From Planobispora rosea (GTDB lineage: Bacteria > Actinomycetota > Actinomycetes > Streptosporangiales > Streptosporangiaceae): a stretch of 64,000 nucleotides of DNA. The stretch covers positions 31,124 to 95,123 of the forward strand of contig NZ_BMQP01000031.1 in assembly GCF_014648175.1 (NCBI RefSeq), in the 5' to 3' direction. Every line of letters begins with the position of its first letter. Within the stretch, counting starts at the first letter, position 1. Made by a program: the position numbers and the translations under genes. Of this stretch, positions 52,194-61,362 are shown piece after piece. The notes beneath the pieces are model-generated. The model made no database searches and was not told where the DNA came from. It saw only the letters and a program-made list of their open reading frames with translations.

Positions 52194-53740
52194 TTCTGCC
52201 CCGGGAACTTGAACGTGGAGGGGTCGAAGCCCGGCGGCAGTTCCATGCCGGGCGGGAGCTGGCCGGCGCCCAGGTTCCCCAGCGCGCCGCCGAGGTTGGG
52301 GGCCTTGCTCCCGGCACCGGCTCCGGCGCCCTTGCCGAGCGCGGCCTTGCGCGGGTCACCGCTGACGCGCCGCCCCTTGGCCGCCTTCTTCTGCGCGGCC
52401 TTGCCCTTGCGGCCGCCCGGCATGCCGGGGAGGCCCAGCCCGCCGGCCATCCGCTTCATCACCTTCTGCGCCTCGAAGAAGCGGACGACGAGGTTGTTCA
52501 CCTCGGTCACCGTGACGCCGGAACCCCTGGCGATGCGCTCGCGGCGCGACCCCTTGATGATCTTCGGGTCGGCGCGCTCGGCCGGCGTCATCGAGCGGAT
52601 GATGGCCGCGATGCGGTCGAGATCGCGATCGTCGATCTGGTTGAGCTGGTCGCGCATCTGCCCCATGCCGGGCATCATGCCGAGCAGGTTCTTGATGGGG
52701 CCCATCTTGCGGACCATCATCATCTGCTCGAGGAAGTCCTCCAGCGTGAAGCCCTCGCCCGAGGTGAGCTTGCCCGCCATCTTGGCGGCTTCCTGCTCGT
52801 CGAAGGTCTTCTGGGCCTGCTCGATCAGGGTGAGGATGTCACCCATGTCGAGGATGCGGGAGGCCATCCGGTCCGGGTGGAAGGCGTCGAAGTCCTCGAG
52901 CTTCTCACCGGTGGACGCGAACATGATCGGCTTGCCGGTGATGTGGCGGACCGACAGGGCGGCGCCGCCGCGGGCGTCGCCGTCGAGCTTGGTCAGCACG
53001 ACGCCGTCGAAACCGACGCCCTCCATGAAGGCCTGGGCCGTGGAGACGGCGTCCTGACCGATCATGGCGTCGACGACGAACAGGACCTCGTCGGGCGAGA
53101 CCGCGTCGCGGATGTCCGCGGCCTGCTTCATCAGCTCCTGGTCGATGCCCAGGCGGCCGGCGGTGTCGATGATGACGATGTCGTGCTGCTGCCGCCGGGC
53201 GTGGTCGATCGACTGCCGGGCCACCGCGATCGGGTCTCCGACGCCGTTGCCGGGCTCGGGCGCGTAGACCGCCACCCCCGCCCGCTCGGCCACGACGGAC
53301 AGCTGCTGGACCGCGTTGGGCCGCTGCAGGTCGGCGGCGACCAGCAGCGGGGCGTGGTTCTGCTCCCGCAGCCAGCGGGCGAGCTTGCCCGCCAGCGTGG
53401 TCTTACCGGCACCCTGGAGACCCGCGAGCATGATGACGGTCGGCGGGTTCTTGGCCAGGCGGAGCCGCCTGGTCTCACCGCCCAGAATCTCGATCAGCTC
53501 ATCGTTGACGATCTTTACGACCTGCTGGGCCGGGTTCAGCGCCTGGGAGACCTCCGCGCCGCGGGCGCGCTCCTTGACCTGGGCGACGAACGTCTTGACG
53601 ACGGGCAGCGCCACGTCGGCCTCGAGCAGTGCGATACGGATCTCGCGGCAGGTCGCGTCGATGTCGGCATCGGAGAGCCGACCCTTGGACCGAAGGGAGG
53701 AGAAGACCGATGTGAGCCGGTCGGAAAGCGTCTCGAACAC
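52190..53740 (-). CDS. ffh: signal recognition particle protein Ffh
   Basis: The 516-residue GTPase has the N domain, a G domain with GLQGAGKTT, DTAGR and TKLDGDARGG, and a Met-rich M domain (about 300-440; GMMPGMGQMRDQLNQ) that binds 4.5S RNA and signal peptides. A Gly/Pro-rich tail of about 60 residues follows, longer than in enteric Ffh. The GTG start gives the family N-terminus (MFETLSDRL). Its stop overlaps the start of a tiny membrane-protein ORF. Confidence 0.95.
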   Translation of the reverse strand: MFETLSDRLTSVFSSLRSKGRLSDADIDATCREIRIALLEADVALPVVKTFVAQVKERARGAEVSQALNPAQQVVKIVNDELIEILGGETRRLRLAKNPPTVIMLAGLQGAGKTTLAGKLARWLREQNHAPLLVAADLQRPNAVQQLSVVAERAGVAVYAPEPGNGVGDPIAVARQSIDHARRQQHDIVIIDTAGRLGIDQELMKQAADIRDAVSPDEVLFVVDAMIGQDAVSTAQAFMEGVGFDGVVLTKLDGDARGGAALSVRHITGKPIMFASTGEKLEDFDAFHPDRMASRILDMGDILTLIEQAQKTFDEQEAAKMAGKLTSGEGFTLEDFLEQMMMVRKMGPIKNLLGMMPGMGQMRDQLNQIDDRDLDRIAAIIRSMTPAERADPKIIKGSRRERIARGSGVTVTEVNNLVVRFFEAQKVMKRMAGGLGLPGMPGGRKGKAAQKKAAKGRRVSGDPRKAALGKGAGAGAGSKAPNLGGALGNLGAGQLPPGMELPPGFDPSTFKFPGQK

Positions 53741-53865
53741 GTGATTGGCCAGCCTCTGCGCTACAGGTCTGCGACTCGACCTCCCAGCCTATCCGCTGGG
53801 AGACGGGTCCGGCGCCCCGGTGGGGTCTCACCCTGCGGGGCGCCGTGAGCCGGAGGGGGCCCGCA

Positions 53866-53902
53866 GGCGGCGGGGCCCGCCGGGGGACCGGGGCCCGCCG
53901 CC
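53866..53902 (-). terminator. hairpin after the conservon
   Basis: GGCGGCGGG (53866-53874) and CCCGCCGCC (53894-53902) form a 9-bp stem, extended inward by CCC/GGG after one mismatch. It lies 4 bp beyond the stop codon of the GTPase gene and separates the conservon from ffh. Confidence 0.7.
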
Positions 53903-53906
53903 GGGT

Positions 53907-54500
53907 TCAGCGGCCCCAGCCCGGAACAGCCATCCGCATGGTCAGCGCGTGCTCGACCAGGGTGATCAGGGTCGACTTCACCGCGTCGCGGGAGCGCGCG
54001 TCGGTCCGCGAGATCGGGATGTCGGGGGCGAGCGTCAACGCCTCCCGCACCTCCTCCTCACCGTGCAGATAGGTCCCGTCCCAGCCGTTGAGCGCCACGA
54101 CGAAGGGGAGGCCGGCCTCCTCGAAGTAGTCGATCGCCGGGAAGCTGTCGGCCAGCCGCCGGGTGTCGACCAGCACGATCGCGCCGATCGCACCGCGCAC
54201 CAGGTCATCCCACATGAACCAGAACCGGTGCTGACCCGGCGTACCGAACAGATACAAGATCAGATCGCTGTCCAGCGAGACCCGGCCGAAGTCCATCGCC
54301 ACCGTGGTGGTCGTCTTGTTCGGGGTCATGCCGAGGTCGTCGACACCCGAGCTGGCCTCGGTCATGACCGCCTCGGTGGTCAACGGGAGGATCTCGGACA
54401 CGGCGCCCACGAATGTGGTCTTGCCGACGCCGAACCCGCCCGCGACGACAATCTTGGTCGAGGTGAGGCCGCCACCGCGGCTAGAGCCTGCGAAGTCCAC
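53907..54500 (-). CDS. cvnD: conservon small GTPase, CvnD type
   Basis: The 197-residue protein has GGFGVGKTTFVGAVSEI (P-loop), a DTRR/VALNGWD-type G4 region and the FGTPGQHRFWFMW switch segment, matching the CvnD GTPases of Streptomyces conservons (Ras/MglA-like). These act with a roadblock protein and a sensor kinase at the membrane. The GTG lies inside the DUF742 gene (20-bp overlap). Confidence 0.88.
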   Translation of the reverse strand: MDFAGSSRGGGLTSTKIVVAGGFGVGKTTFVGAVSEILPLTTEAVMTEASSGVDDLGMTPNKTTTTVAMDFGRVSLDSDLILYLFGTPGQHRFWFMWDDLVRGAIGAIVLVDTRRLADSFPAIDYFEEAGLPFVVALNGWDGTYLHGEEEVREALTLAPDIPISRTDARSRDAVKSTLITLVEHALTMRMAVPGWGR

Positions 54501-54948
54501 TGAGCACCCTTTCCAGCAGGTTGAGATCCGGCTTTCCCGCGTTCAGCTGCGGTTGGTGCAGCTGGACCAGCCCCTCGGCCGCCATGTCGGCGACCAGGAT
54601 CCTGGTGACACCGAGGGGGATGCGGAGCATCGCCGAGATCTCAGCGACCGAACGCACATGCCGGCACAGGGCGCCGATGGCCTGGTACTCCGGCGTGCGG
54701 GTGGATAGATCGTGATGGATCGACATCGCCGAGGAGACCAGGGCCTCCATGGCGAGCTGGGTCCGGGGGGCGGTCCGCCCTCCGGTCACGGCGTACGGCC
54801 TGACCAGGGAGCTCTGCTCCGCCGGCGCCGGTCGCACATGGTGTTGCACATGGTGTGGAGGACCGCCCTGCCGGTGGGCGTCGTCCATCGGCCGGTAGGG
54901 TGGCCCGCCCGTCGGGTCTCCCCCACCGGTCCAGCCATGGTCTGCCAC
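54481..54948 (-). CDS. cvnC: conservon DUF742 protein, CvnC type
   Basis: The 155-residue protein has a Gly/His/Pro-rich lead and a winged-helix-like DUF742 domain (SLVRPYAVTGGRT ... ISAMLRIPLGVTRILVADMAAEGLV). CvnC proteins are part of the heterotrimeric-like complex of conservons. It overlaps cvnD and follows cvnB by 81 bp. Confidence 0.88.
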   Translation of the reverse strand: MADHGWTGGGDPTGGPPYRPMDDAHRQGGPPHHVQHHVRPAPAEQSSLVRPYAVTGGRTAPRTQLAMEALVSSAMSIHHDLSTRTPEYQAIGALCRHVRSVAEISAMLRIPLGVTRILVADMAAEGLVQLHQPQLNAGKPDLNLLERVLSGLRRL

Positions 54949-55029
54949 GGCACCCTCCTAGGGACAGTTTCTGCCGTGGCGCCGGAGCGCCACGGCCCGG
55001 CCGGCCGCGGCCGGCGCCTTCGCGGAGCC

Positions 55030-55452
55030 TCACCGGGGGTGGGAGGCCTGGAGCTCGGCTCGGACGGCCGGGGTCAGCACCTGGCCGGCCCGTTCGACCA
55101 GCAGGGTCATCTGGTACGCCACCAGACCCATGTCGCAGTCCGGGGCGGCCAGCACGGCGAGGCAGGAACCATCGCTGATCGCCATGATGAGGAGCAGCCC
55201 TCGCTGCATCTCCACCACGGTCTGGGTCACGCCGCCGCCCTCGAAGACCCGGGACGCGCCCTGGGTCAGGCTGAGCAGGCCGGACGCGACCGCGGCCAGC
55301 TGGTCCGCCCTGTCCCGGGGGAACCCGTCCGAGAACGCCAGCGGCAGACCGTCCGTCGACACGACGACCGTGTGCGCGACGCCGGGAACGTTGTTCACGA
55401 AGTCGGTGATCAACCAGTTGACTCCGCGAGCGGCCTGGCTCAACTCACGCAC
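55030..55452 (-). CDS. cvnB: conservon roadblock/LC7 protein, CvnB type
   Basis: The 140-residue protein is a roadblock/LC7 domain (NWLITDFVNNVPGVAHTVVVSTDGLPLAFSD ... LLIMAISDGSCLAVLAAP). Roadblock proteins regulate small GTPases. GTG 55452 has GAGGAGG upstream; the longer open frame is a shadow of the kinase gene. It starts 34 bp after the sensor kinase. Confidence 0.9.
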   Translation of the reverse strand: MRELSQAARGVNWLITDFVNNVPGVAHTVVVSTDGLPLAFSDGFPRDRADQLAAVASGLLSLTQGASRVFEGGGVTQTVVEMQRGLLLIMAISDGSCLAVLAAPDCDMGLVAYQMTLLVERAGQVLTPAVRAELQASHPR

Positions 55453-55486
55453 GGGTCGTCCTCCTCGGCCATGGTGATGGGTTCTC

Positions 55487-58468
55487 TCACCGGTCCTCAT
55501 TTCCTTCAACGCTCCCGCCGGGAGCGGGATACGTGTGTCCTTCGTCGACTTCGCCTCTGGCCACGGCCCGGCCCTGCCGTACTCCCCGCTGGAAGCTCGA
55601 CAGCCGGCTGCGCACCGCCTCCGGGGAGACGGACGGCCGCGGGGCGGGCGGGGGGGCCGGGGACGAGGCGGGCACGGCCGAGCCGGGCACCAGGTTCGCC
55701 TTGGGCACCCGCTTGGGCAGCCCGGCGCCGGTGACCCCGCCGAGCGAGGGATCCTGAGCCGCCCGGGCCGCCTGCCAGCCCGCGTCGGCGGGCGAGGACC
55801 AGGCGTTCCTCGGCGGAGCCTGGACCGTGGTGGTCTCCTGCGCGTCCTCGTCGCGGGCCGCCGGGGCGGGGACGTGGGCGGGGGGGTCGGCTTTCCTGAA
55901 CCAGTCGGACTCCACCGCCGCGAAGATCGGCAGGAACTCCTCCCGTTCCTCCTCCAGGGGGTGGGAGGCCGGCACCACGGGCAGCGGCCCGGTGGCCTCG
56001 GGCTCCATCCCGAACCCGCGCCGGCCCGGCGGCCCGGCGGAGGAGTCCGCCCACGATCCGGAGTCCGGCGGGAAGGTGCTGGGCCAGCCCGGTACGGCCC
56101 CCGGCGGGGGCGCCTGGGCCGGCCACGGGGTGTCGACCGGCGCCTGACCGGCATTCCCGCCGCCCGCGGAGAACAGGGACCCGGAGTGGAAGGAGTCGGA
56201 CTGTCCCGCGTCGAAGGAGTTGAACGCCTGCTGGGCGGCCTCGAACGAGGAGAACGCGGGCCGCCCGCCGTCCAGCGTGACCGGGCTGGCCAGCACCGGC
56301 GGGGTCACCTGCCCCCAGTCGGAGCTCCCCTGCGGGATCGAGGGCACCGATGCCCAGTTCCCGCTGCTCTGCGGCACCGGAGGCGGCATCGGAGGCGCCT
56401 GCGGTGCCGGGCCTCCCCAGCCGCCCTGCACCGCGGCCGGCATGCCCGGCACCGGTCCTGCGCCGGCGGCCGCGAGCAGTTCCTCCGGCAGCAGCACCAT
56501 GGCGGTCAGGCCGCCGGTGTCCTGCTGTCTGAGCTGGACGCGGATGCCGTGCCGCAGGGCCAGGCGGCCGACCACGAACAGGCCCATCCGGCGGGAGACC
56601 GAGACGTCCACCACCGGCGGGTGGGCCAGCCGGTGGTTGACCTGCGCGAGTTCCTCGGAGGTCATGCCGATGCCGAGGTCGGCGACGGAGATCATCACGC
56701 CGCCGCCGTCGATGCGGTTGCTGGACACGATGACCTTCGTCTCGCGGGGAGAGAAGGAGATGGCGTTCTCCACCAGCTCGGCGATCAGGTGCACCACGTC
56801 GTTGACGCAGGTGCCGGCCACGGAGATCCCGCCGGAGATCCGCAGCTCCACCCTCTCGTAGCTCTCCACCTCCGACAGGGAGGCGCGGACCACGTCGATC
56901 AGAGGGATGGGCTGGCTCCACCGGCGCGCGGGTTCCTGTCCGGCGAGGACCAGGAGGTTCTCGCTGTTGCGGCGCATACGGGTGGCCAGGTGGTCCAGCC
57001 GGAACAGGCTGCCGAGGCGGTTCTCGTCCTGCTCGCCCTGTTCGAGGCTCTCGATGAGCGCCAGCTGGCGTTCGACCAGGGTCTGGCTGCGGCGGGAGAG
57101 GTTGACGAACATCGCGTTGACGTTGCTCCGCAGCGACGCCTCCTCGCCCGCCAGCCGTACGGCCTCGCGGTGGACCTCGTCGAAGGCCCGGGCCACCTCG
57201 CCGATCTCGTCGTCCGAGACCACCCCGATGGGCGCGACCTCGGCCGAGGGCACGTCACCGCTCTCCCGGAGGCTCTGCACGGTTTCGGGGAGGCGCTGTC
57301 CCGCGATGGACAACGCCTCGGTCCGCAGCCTGCGGAGCGGCTTGACCAGCGACCGGGCCATGACGGCGGTGATCAGCAGGACGACGAGGAGGAGGGCGAT
57401 GATCACGCCCGCGGAGACGAGTCCGTTGCGCCGCTCCTGCTCCCCGAGCGCGGCGCTGCGCGCGATGACGAAGTCGAGGAGCTCCCGCTCGACCGAGTAC
57501 ATGCGGTTGACCGTGTCGGTGGCCGCGTCGAACCACCGGCTCGCCTCGGTTCCGCGTCCGGTCGTGATGTTCTTCAGGAAGTCGCGTTCCTGGCCGAGCA
57601 CGAGTGCGCGGGCCCGGATGAACTCCGCGTTGTCGACCTTCTTGCCGGTGACGGTGTCGTCGTAGAGCTGGCGTTGTTCCAGGGACGCCTCGGAACGGAA
57701 CACGTTCAGCTCGCTGTCGCGCTGGGTGCGGGCGGAGGCCGCCGCGTCCATGCCGGCGGTGTCGAACCGCCCGGCCTGCAGGGCGATGGAGAGCGTCGCC
57801 CGCTCCTTCGACATCTCGTCCTTCGCCCTGGCCAGCGCGCGCAGCGCGGTGACGCTGCGGATGAGCGGGCTGTCGGACTCTCCCTGGCTGATGTTGTCGT
57901 GGAGCGACAGCAGGTCGGCGATGGGCCGGGAGTAGATGTCGACGGCGGGCTGGGCCTGCAGGTTCGTCCCGGTGACGGCGGTGCGGAGGGCGTCGATCTC
58001 CGACAGCCGGTTGTCGATGCGCTGGAACTCCTCGGCGGAGATCTGCCCGACGATGTCCCGGGCGAGCTTCATGTGCTCCTGCGCGGCCGTGGCCGCCTCG
58101 TCGACCTTCCGGTGCTGTCTGTTCAGCGCGGCGAGCCCGTCCTCGGGCCGGCCGCTCGCGATGAACCTCGCGGAGAGGTCGCGTTCGAAAGCCAGTTCGT
58201 GGGCCAGCGCGCCGAGGCGGCTGGCCAGCGTCGCGGTCTCGTTCACCTGCCCGTAGTGGTCGGCTCGGCGGAGGGAGGAGACGACGCTCATGGAGCCGAG
58301 CACGATACCGACGACCGTGGGGACGAGCACCAGTGCGACGAGACGGGATCGCACGCGCCAATTCTTCAGCGCCAGGCGGTGGCCCGTTCGCAGGGTCGCG
58401 TCCCGGTCACCGGGGACTTGTGGCACGACGCTGGATTTACGGTCATCCCGGGCTAATTGAATGGTCAC
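55487..58468 (-). CDS. cvnA: conservon sensor histidine kinase, CvnA type
   Basis: The 993-residue membrane protein has helix 1 (about 42-64), an extracytoplasmic nitrate/nitrite-sensor-like domain (70-335), helix 2 (350-372), a HAMP segment (372-445), a kinase-like region with DHLATRMRRNSENLLVLAG (His493) and an ATPase domain (535-665; ELVENAISFSP, DLGIGMTSEEL). A 320-residue Pro/Gly/Ala-rich tail follows. CvnA proteins head conservons and are thought to signal to the GTPase rather than a response regulator; none is adjacent here. Confidence 0.88.
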   Translation of the reverse strand: MTIQLARDDRKSSVVPQVPGDRDATLRTGHRLALKNWRVRSRLVALVLVPTVVGIVLGSMSVVSSLRRADHYGQVNETATLASRLGALAHELAFERDLSARFIASGRPEDGLAALNRQHRKVDEAATAAQEHMKLARDIVGQISAEEFQRIDNRLSEIDALRTAVTGTNLQAQPAVDIYSRPIADLLSLHDNISQGESDSPLIRSVTALRALARAKDEMSKERATLSIALQAGRFDTAGMDAAASARTQRDSELNVFRSEASLEQRQLYDDTVTGKKVDNAEFIRARALVLGQERDFLKNITTGRGTEASRWFDAATDTVNRMYSVERELLDFVIARSAALGEQERRNGLVSAGVIIALLLVVLLITAVMARSLVKPLRRLRTEALSIAGQRLPETVQSLRESGDVPSAEVAPIGVVSDDEIGEVARAFDEVHREAVRLAGEEASLRSNVNAMFVNLSRRSQTLVERQLALIESLEQGEQDENRLGSLFRLDHLATRMRRNSENLLVLAGQEPARRWSQPIPLIDVVRASLSEVESYERVELRISGGISVAGTCVNDVVHLIAELVENAISFSPRETKVIVSSNRIDGGGVMISVADLGIGMTSEELAQVNHRLAHPPVVDVSVSRRMGLFVVGRLALRHGIRVQLRQQDTGGLTAMVLLPEELLAAAGAGPVPGMPAAVQGGWGGPAPQAPPMPPPVPQSSGNWASVPSIPQGSSDWGQVTPPVLASPVTLDGGRPAFSSFEAAQQAFNSFDAGQSDSFHSGSLFSAGGGNAGQAPVDTPWPAQAPPPGAVPGWPSTFPPDSGSWADSSAGPPGRRGFGMEPEATGPLPVVPASHPLEEEREEFLPIFAAVESDWFRKADPPAHVPAPAARDEDAQETTTVQAPPRNAWSSPADAGWQAARAAQDPSLGGVTGAGLPKRVPKANLVPGSAVPASSPAPPPAPRPSVSPEAVRSRLSSFQRGVRQGRAVARGEVDEGHTYPAPGGSVEGNEDR

Positions 58469-58816
58469 CGGCCTGGGCTACCTCTCACCGGAAATTGGGG
58501 GGTGTCACGCGTGAAACACGGATGCACTCATGACGACATCCTGTAAGCGTGGCCTATTTGAGCATAACGATACCGATGTGGCGAATAAGACAAAAGTGGC
58601 AAGCCGTTTTACGTATTTCCGCATAAAGTACACAAAACAGACATAAGGGAAATACCTAACATATATCCTCAAATAAGTGTTTATATCACTACATAAGTGA
58701 CATCCATGGGATTAGCGATCAAGTATCCGCTAGGCTGACGCGCCGTCGCGTCGCAACCTCCCGCGCACGGGCCCGTACGACGGGAATGTGACACCCCTCA
58801 ACTAAGGAGACATTCC
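58469..58816. promoter_or_regulatory. AT-rich divergent promoter region
   Basis: The 348-bp gap separates the divergent cvnA and ABC-binding-protein genes. From about 58545 to 58740 it is strikingly AT-rich for this genome. It holds a TATTTCC/GGAAATA inverted repeat (58614-58654), two ATAAGTG direct repeats exactly 20 bp apart (58673, 58693), and a 22-bp motif (58656-58677) that recurs upstream of the ATPase gene at 62932. No ORF is visible. Confidence 0.6.
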
Positions 58817-59800
58817 ATGAGGAATGGACGCGCTGTCCGTCATTCCCTCATCGGGCTGGTCACCGTTCTTGCGCTCGCCTCCTGCGGCGGTTCGGAAACC
58901 GCCGCCGCGCCCTCGAACGCGAAGGGCCTGGAGAAGACCGAGCTCAACATCGGCGTCGTCCCCGTGCCCTCCTCCGCCCCCCTCTTCATCGCCCAGGAGA
59001 AGGGGTTCTTCAAGGAGGAGGGACTGACCATCAAGACGGAGACCATCCAGGCTCCGCAGGCGGTCATGCCCAAGATCCTCAACGGCAGCATCGACGCCTT
59101 CCTGACCAGCTACGTCTCACTGATCACGATCAGTGACTCGGGTGCGGCCAAGCTCAAGATGCTCGCCGAGTCGCAGCAGGGCGCGCCCGGCATCAACGCG
59201 GTGATGGTCGTCAAGGACTCGCCCCTGAAGGAGCCGAAGGACCTCAAGGGCAAGAAGATCGCGGTCAACGTGGTCAAGGCCCTCGGCGAGGTCACCATCA
59301 GCGCGCAGCTGAAGGTCCACGGGCTGACGCCGGCCGACGTCAAGTTCGTGCCCGTGCCGTTCGCCGAGCAGCTCGCCCAGCTCAAGGCGGGCACCGTCGA
59401 CGCCGCGTGGCTGGTCGAGCCCTACATCTCCGCCGCGCAGAAGGACCTCGGGGCCCGCGTCCTGATCGACACCCTGTCCGGCCAGACCGAGGGTCTCCCC
59501 CTCGACGGCTGGGCCGCCACGGACGAGTGGATCTCCAAGTACCCGAAGACCGCCGCCGCCTTCCAGCGCGCCATCAACAAGGCCCAGCAGATCGCCGCCA
59601 CCGACCGGCAGGAGCTCAACAAGGTCATCCCGGGCTTCACCCAGATTCCCGCCGAGGTGGCGTCGAGCATGGCGATGGGCACCTTCTCCACCTCGCTCAA
59701 CCCCTCCCGCGTCCAGCGCGTGGCCGACCTGCTGAGCGAGTTCCAGATCATCAAGAACAAGGTTGACGCCACCACGCTTCTGGCCTCCGCCCCGCAATGA
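58817..59800 (+). CDS. NitT/TauT-type ABC transporter substrate-binding lipoprotein
   Basis: The 327-residue protein has a lipoprotein signal (LVTVLALASCGG) and an NMT1/SsuA-like fold (PLFIAQEKGFFKEEGLTIK, AQLKAGTVDAAWLVEPYI). Members bind sulfonates, nitrate, aromatic acids or pyrimidine precursors. The RBS AAGGAGA is 7 bp before the ATG. It overlaps the next permease gene by 4 bp. The nearby FAD monooxygenase hints that the ligand is an aromatic or heteroaromatic compound. Confidence 0.88.
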   Translation: MRNGRAVRHSLIGLVTVLALASCGGSETAAAPSNAKGLEKTELNIGVVPVPSSAPLFIAQEKGFFKEEGLTIKTETIQAPQAVMPKILNGSIDAFLTSYVSLITISDSGAAKLKMLAESQQGAPGINAVMVVKDSPLKEPKDLKGKKIAVNVVKALGEVTISAQLKVHGLTPADVKFVPVPFAEQLAQLKAGTVDAAWLVEPYISAAQKDLGARVLIDTLSGQTEGLPLDGWAATDEWISKYPKTAAAFQRAINKAQQIAATDRQELNKVIPGFTQIPAEVASSMAMGTFSTSLNPSRVQRVADLLSEFQIIKNKVDATTLLASAPQ

Positions 59801-60570
59801 ACAGGAACGCGGTACTCCGCGGCGCTCTGGGCGTCGCGGGGTTCCTCCTCGTCATGGAGGTCCTGGGCCGGACCGGGGTCGTCGACCCCTACACCCTCCC
59901 GCTCGTCTCCTCCATCCTCGCCGGCGCGTTCGGACTCCTGTCGGACGAGGAGTTCCTCACCGGCGTCGGCATCACCCTCTCCTCGTCCGCGGCCGGACTG
60001 CTGATCGCCGTCGCGGTGGCCGTACCGTCCGGAGTCGTGCTGGGAACCATGCCGGCGGTCGAGCGCGCGGTGCGCCCCCTGGTGGAGTTCCTGCGCCCGA
60101 TCCCTTCGGTGGCCCTGCTCCCGCTGGCGCTCTTCCTGTTCACCGTGGGCGAGCAGGGGAAGATCGCACTGATCGTCTACACCTCCTTCTGGGCGGTGCT
60201 GATCAACACGCTGTACGGCATGCGCGACGTCGACCCCCTGGCGAAGGAGACGCTGCGCAGCTTCGGCTTCGGCTCCTACGACGTGGTGCGGCGGGTGTCC
60301 CTGCCGAGCGCCGCACCGTTCATCACCACCGGCGTGCGGATCTCGGCCTCGGTCGCCCTCATCGTCGCGGTGAGCGTGGAGCTCATGGCGGGCGGCGACG
60401 GCATCGGCACCTTCGTCAGCGACGCGGCGGCGGGCAACCGCCGGGATCTGATGATCGCGGCCACCGCCTGGACGGGCCTCATCGGCCTTCTGATCAACTC
60501 GTTCCTGGCGGGGGTGGAACGGCGGGTCTTCCGCTGGCACCACGTGCAGGCCGGAGAGGACGTGACATGA
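59797..60570 (+). CDS. NitT/TauT-type ABC transporter permease
   Basis: The 257-residue protein has six predicted helices and the EAA-like loop AKETLRSFGFGSYDVVRRVSLP. Its ATG overlaps the binding-protein stop (ATGA), and its own stop overlaps the next permease start. Two different permease subunits in one operon suggest a heterodimeric channel. Confidence 0.85.
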   Translation: MNRNAVLRGALGVAGFLLVMEVLGRTGVVDPYTLPLVSSILAGAFGLLSDEEFLTGVGITLSSSAAGLLIAVAVAVPSGVVLGTMPAVERAVRPLVEFLRPIPSVALLPLALFLFTVGEQGKIALIVYTSFWAVLINTLYGMRDVDPLAKETLRSFGFGSYDVVRRVSLPSAAPFITTGVRISASVALIVAVSVELMAGGDGIGTFVSDAAAGNRRDLMIAATAWTGLIGLLINSFLAGVERRVFRWHHVQAGEDVT

Positions 60571-61358
60571 GCAGGGTGATCACGCGAATCGCCCGGTTGT
60601 GGATCATTCCGGTCGCCCTCGTCACATGGGAGGTGATCACCAGAATCGCGGAGGCGGTCTATTTCCCCCCTCCCTCCACGATCCTGGTCCGCCTGCACGA
60701 GCTGTGGTTCTCGGGGCCGTTCACCCGGGCGTTCCTCACCCAGGAGTCGATCGATCATCTGCTGCCCAGCCTGGGCCGCCTGGTCCTGGGCTGGGGCGCG
60801 GCCTGCGCGGTGGCCGTCGCCGTCGGGGTGGCGCTGGGCCGCTCGGCGGTGATGTACGACTGCGTCAGCCCTCTGATCCATTTCTTCCGCTCGGTCCCCC
60901 CGCCGATGATGATCCCGATCTTCATGACCATGACGGGAGTCGGAACGCCCCTCCAGCTCGCCGCCATCGTCTTCGGTGTCGTCTGGCCCGTGCTCATCAA
61001 CTCGCTCGACGGCGCCCGCTACGTGGACCGCAAGTATCTGGAGACCTGTGAGGCGTTCGGCGTCTCCCGGGTCCAGCGGGTGACCAGGGTCATCCTTCCC
61101 GCGGCGGCTCCCAAGATCTTCGCGGGGCTGCGGCTCAGCGTCGCGCTGGCCCTGATCATGATGATCATCTCGGAGTACGTCGGCAGCACCGAAGGGGTCG
61201 GCTACCACATGCTGGTCGCCCAGAGCCAGGTGGACATCCCCTCCATGTGGACCGCCATCGTCATCCTCGGCGCGCTGGGGCTCGTGCTCAACGCCGCGTT
61301 CCTCCGCGTCGAACGGCGCCTGCTCACCTGGCACCGCGCCGCCCGCACGAACGGGTGA
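60567..61358 (+). CDS. NitT/TauT-type ABC transporter permease
   Basis: The 263-residue protein has six helices and the loop YLETCEAFGVSRVQRVTRVILP. It is coupled to the preceding permease by an ATGA overlap and is the last gene of this plus-strand operon. The ATPase is missing here and lies 1.6 kb on, beyond the convergent monooxygenase gene. Confidence 0.85.
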   Translation: MSRVITRIARLWIIPVALVTWEVITRIAEAVYFPPPSTILVRLHELWFSGPFTRAFLTQESIDHLLPSLGRLVLGWGAACAVAVAVGVALGRSAVMYDCVSPLIHFFRSVPPPMMIPIFMTMTGVGTPLQLAAIVFGVVWPVLINSLDGARYVDRKYLETCEAFGVSRVQRVTRVILPAAAPKIFAGLRLSVALALIMMIISEYVGSTEGVGYHMLVAQSQVDIPSMWTAIVILGALGLVLNAAFLRVERRLLTWHRAARTNG

Positions 61359-61362
61359 CCGG

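Noticed and set aside
55535..58456. 973-codon plus-strand ORF
   Set aside because: It mirrors the conservon sensor kinase on the opposite strand; the protein is repetitive Arg/Gly/Ala/Asp sequence without recognisable motifs.
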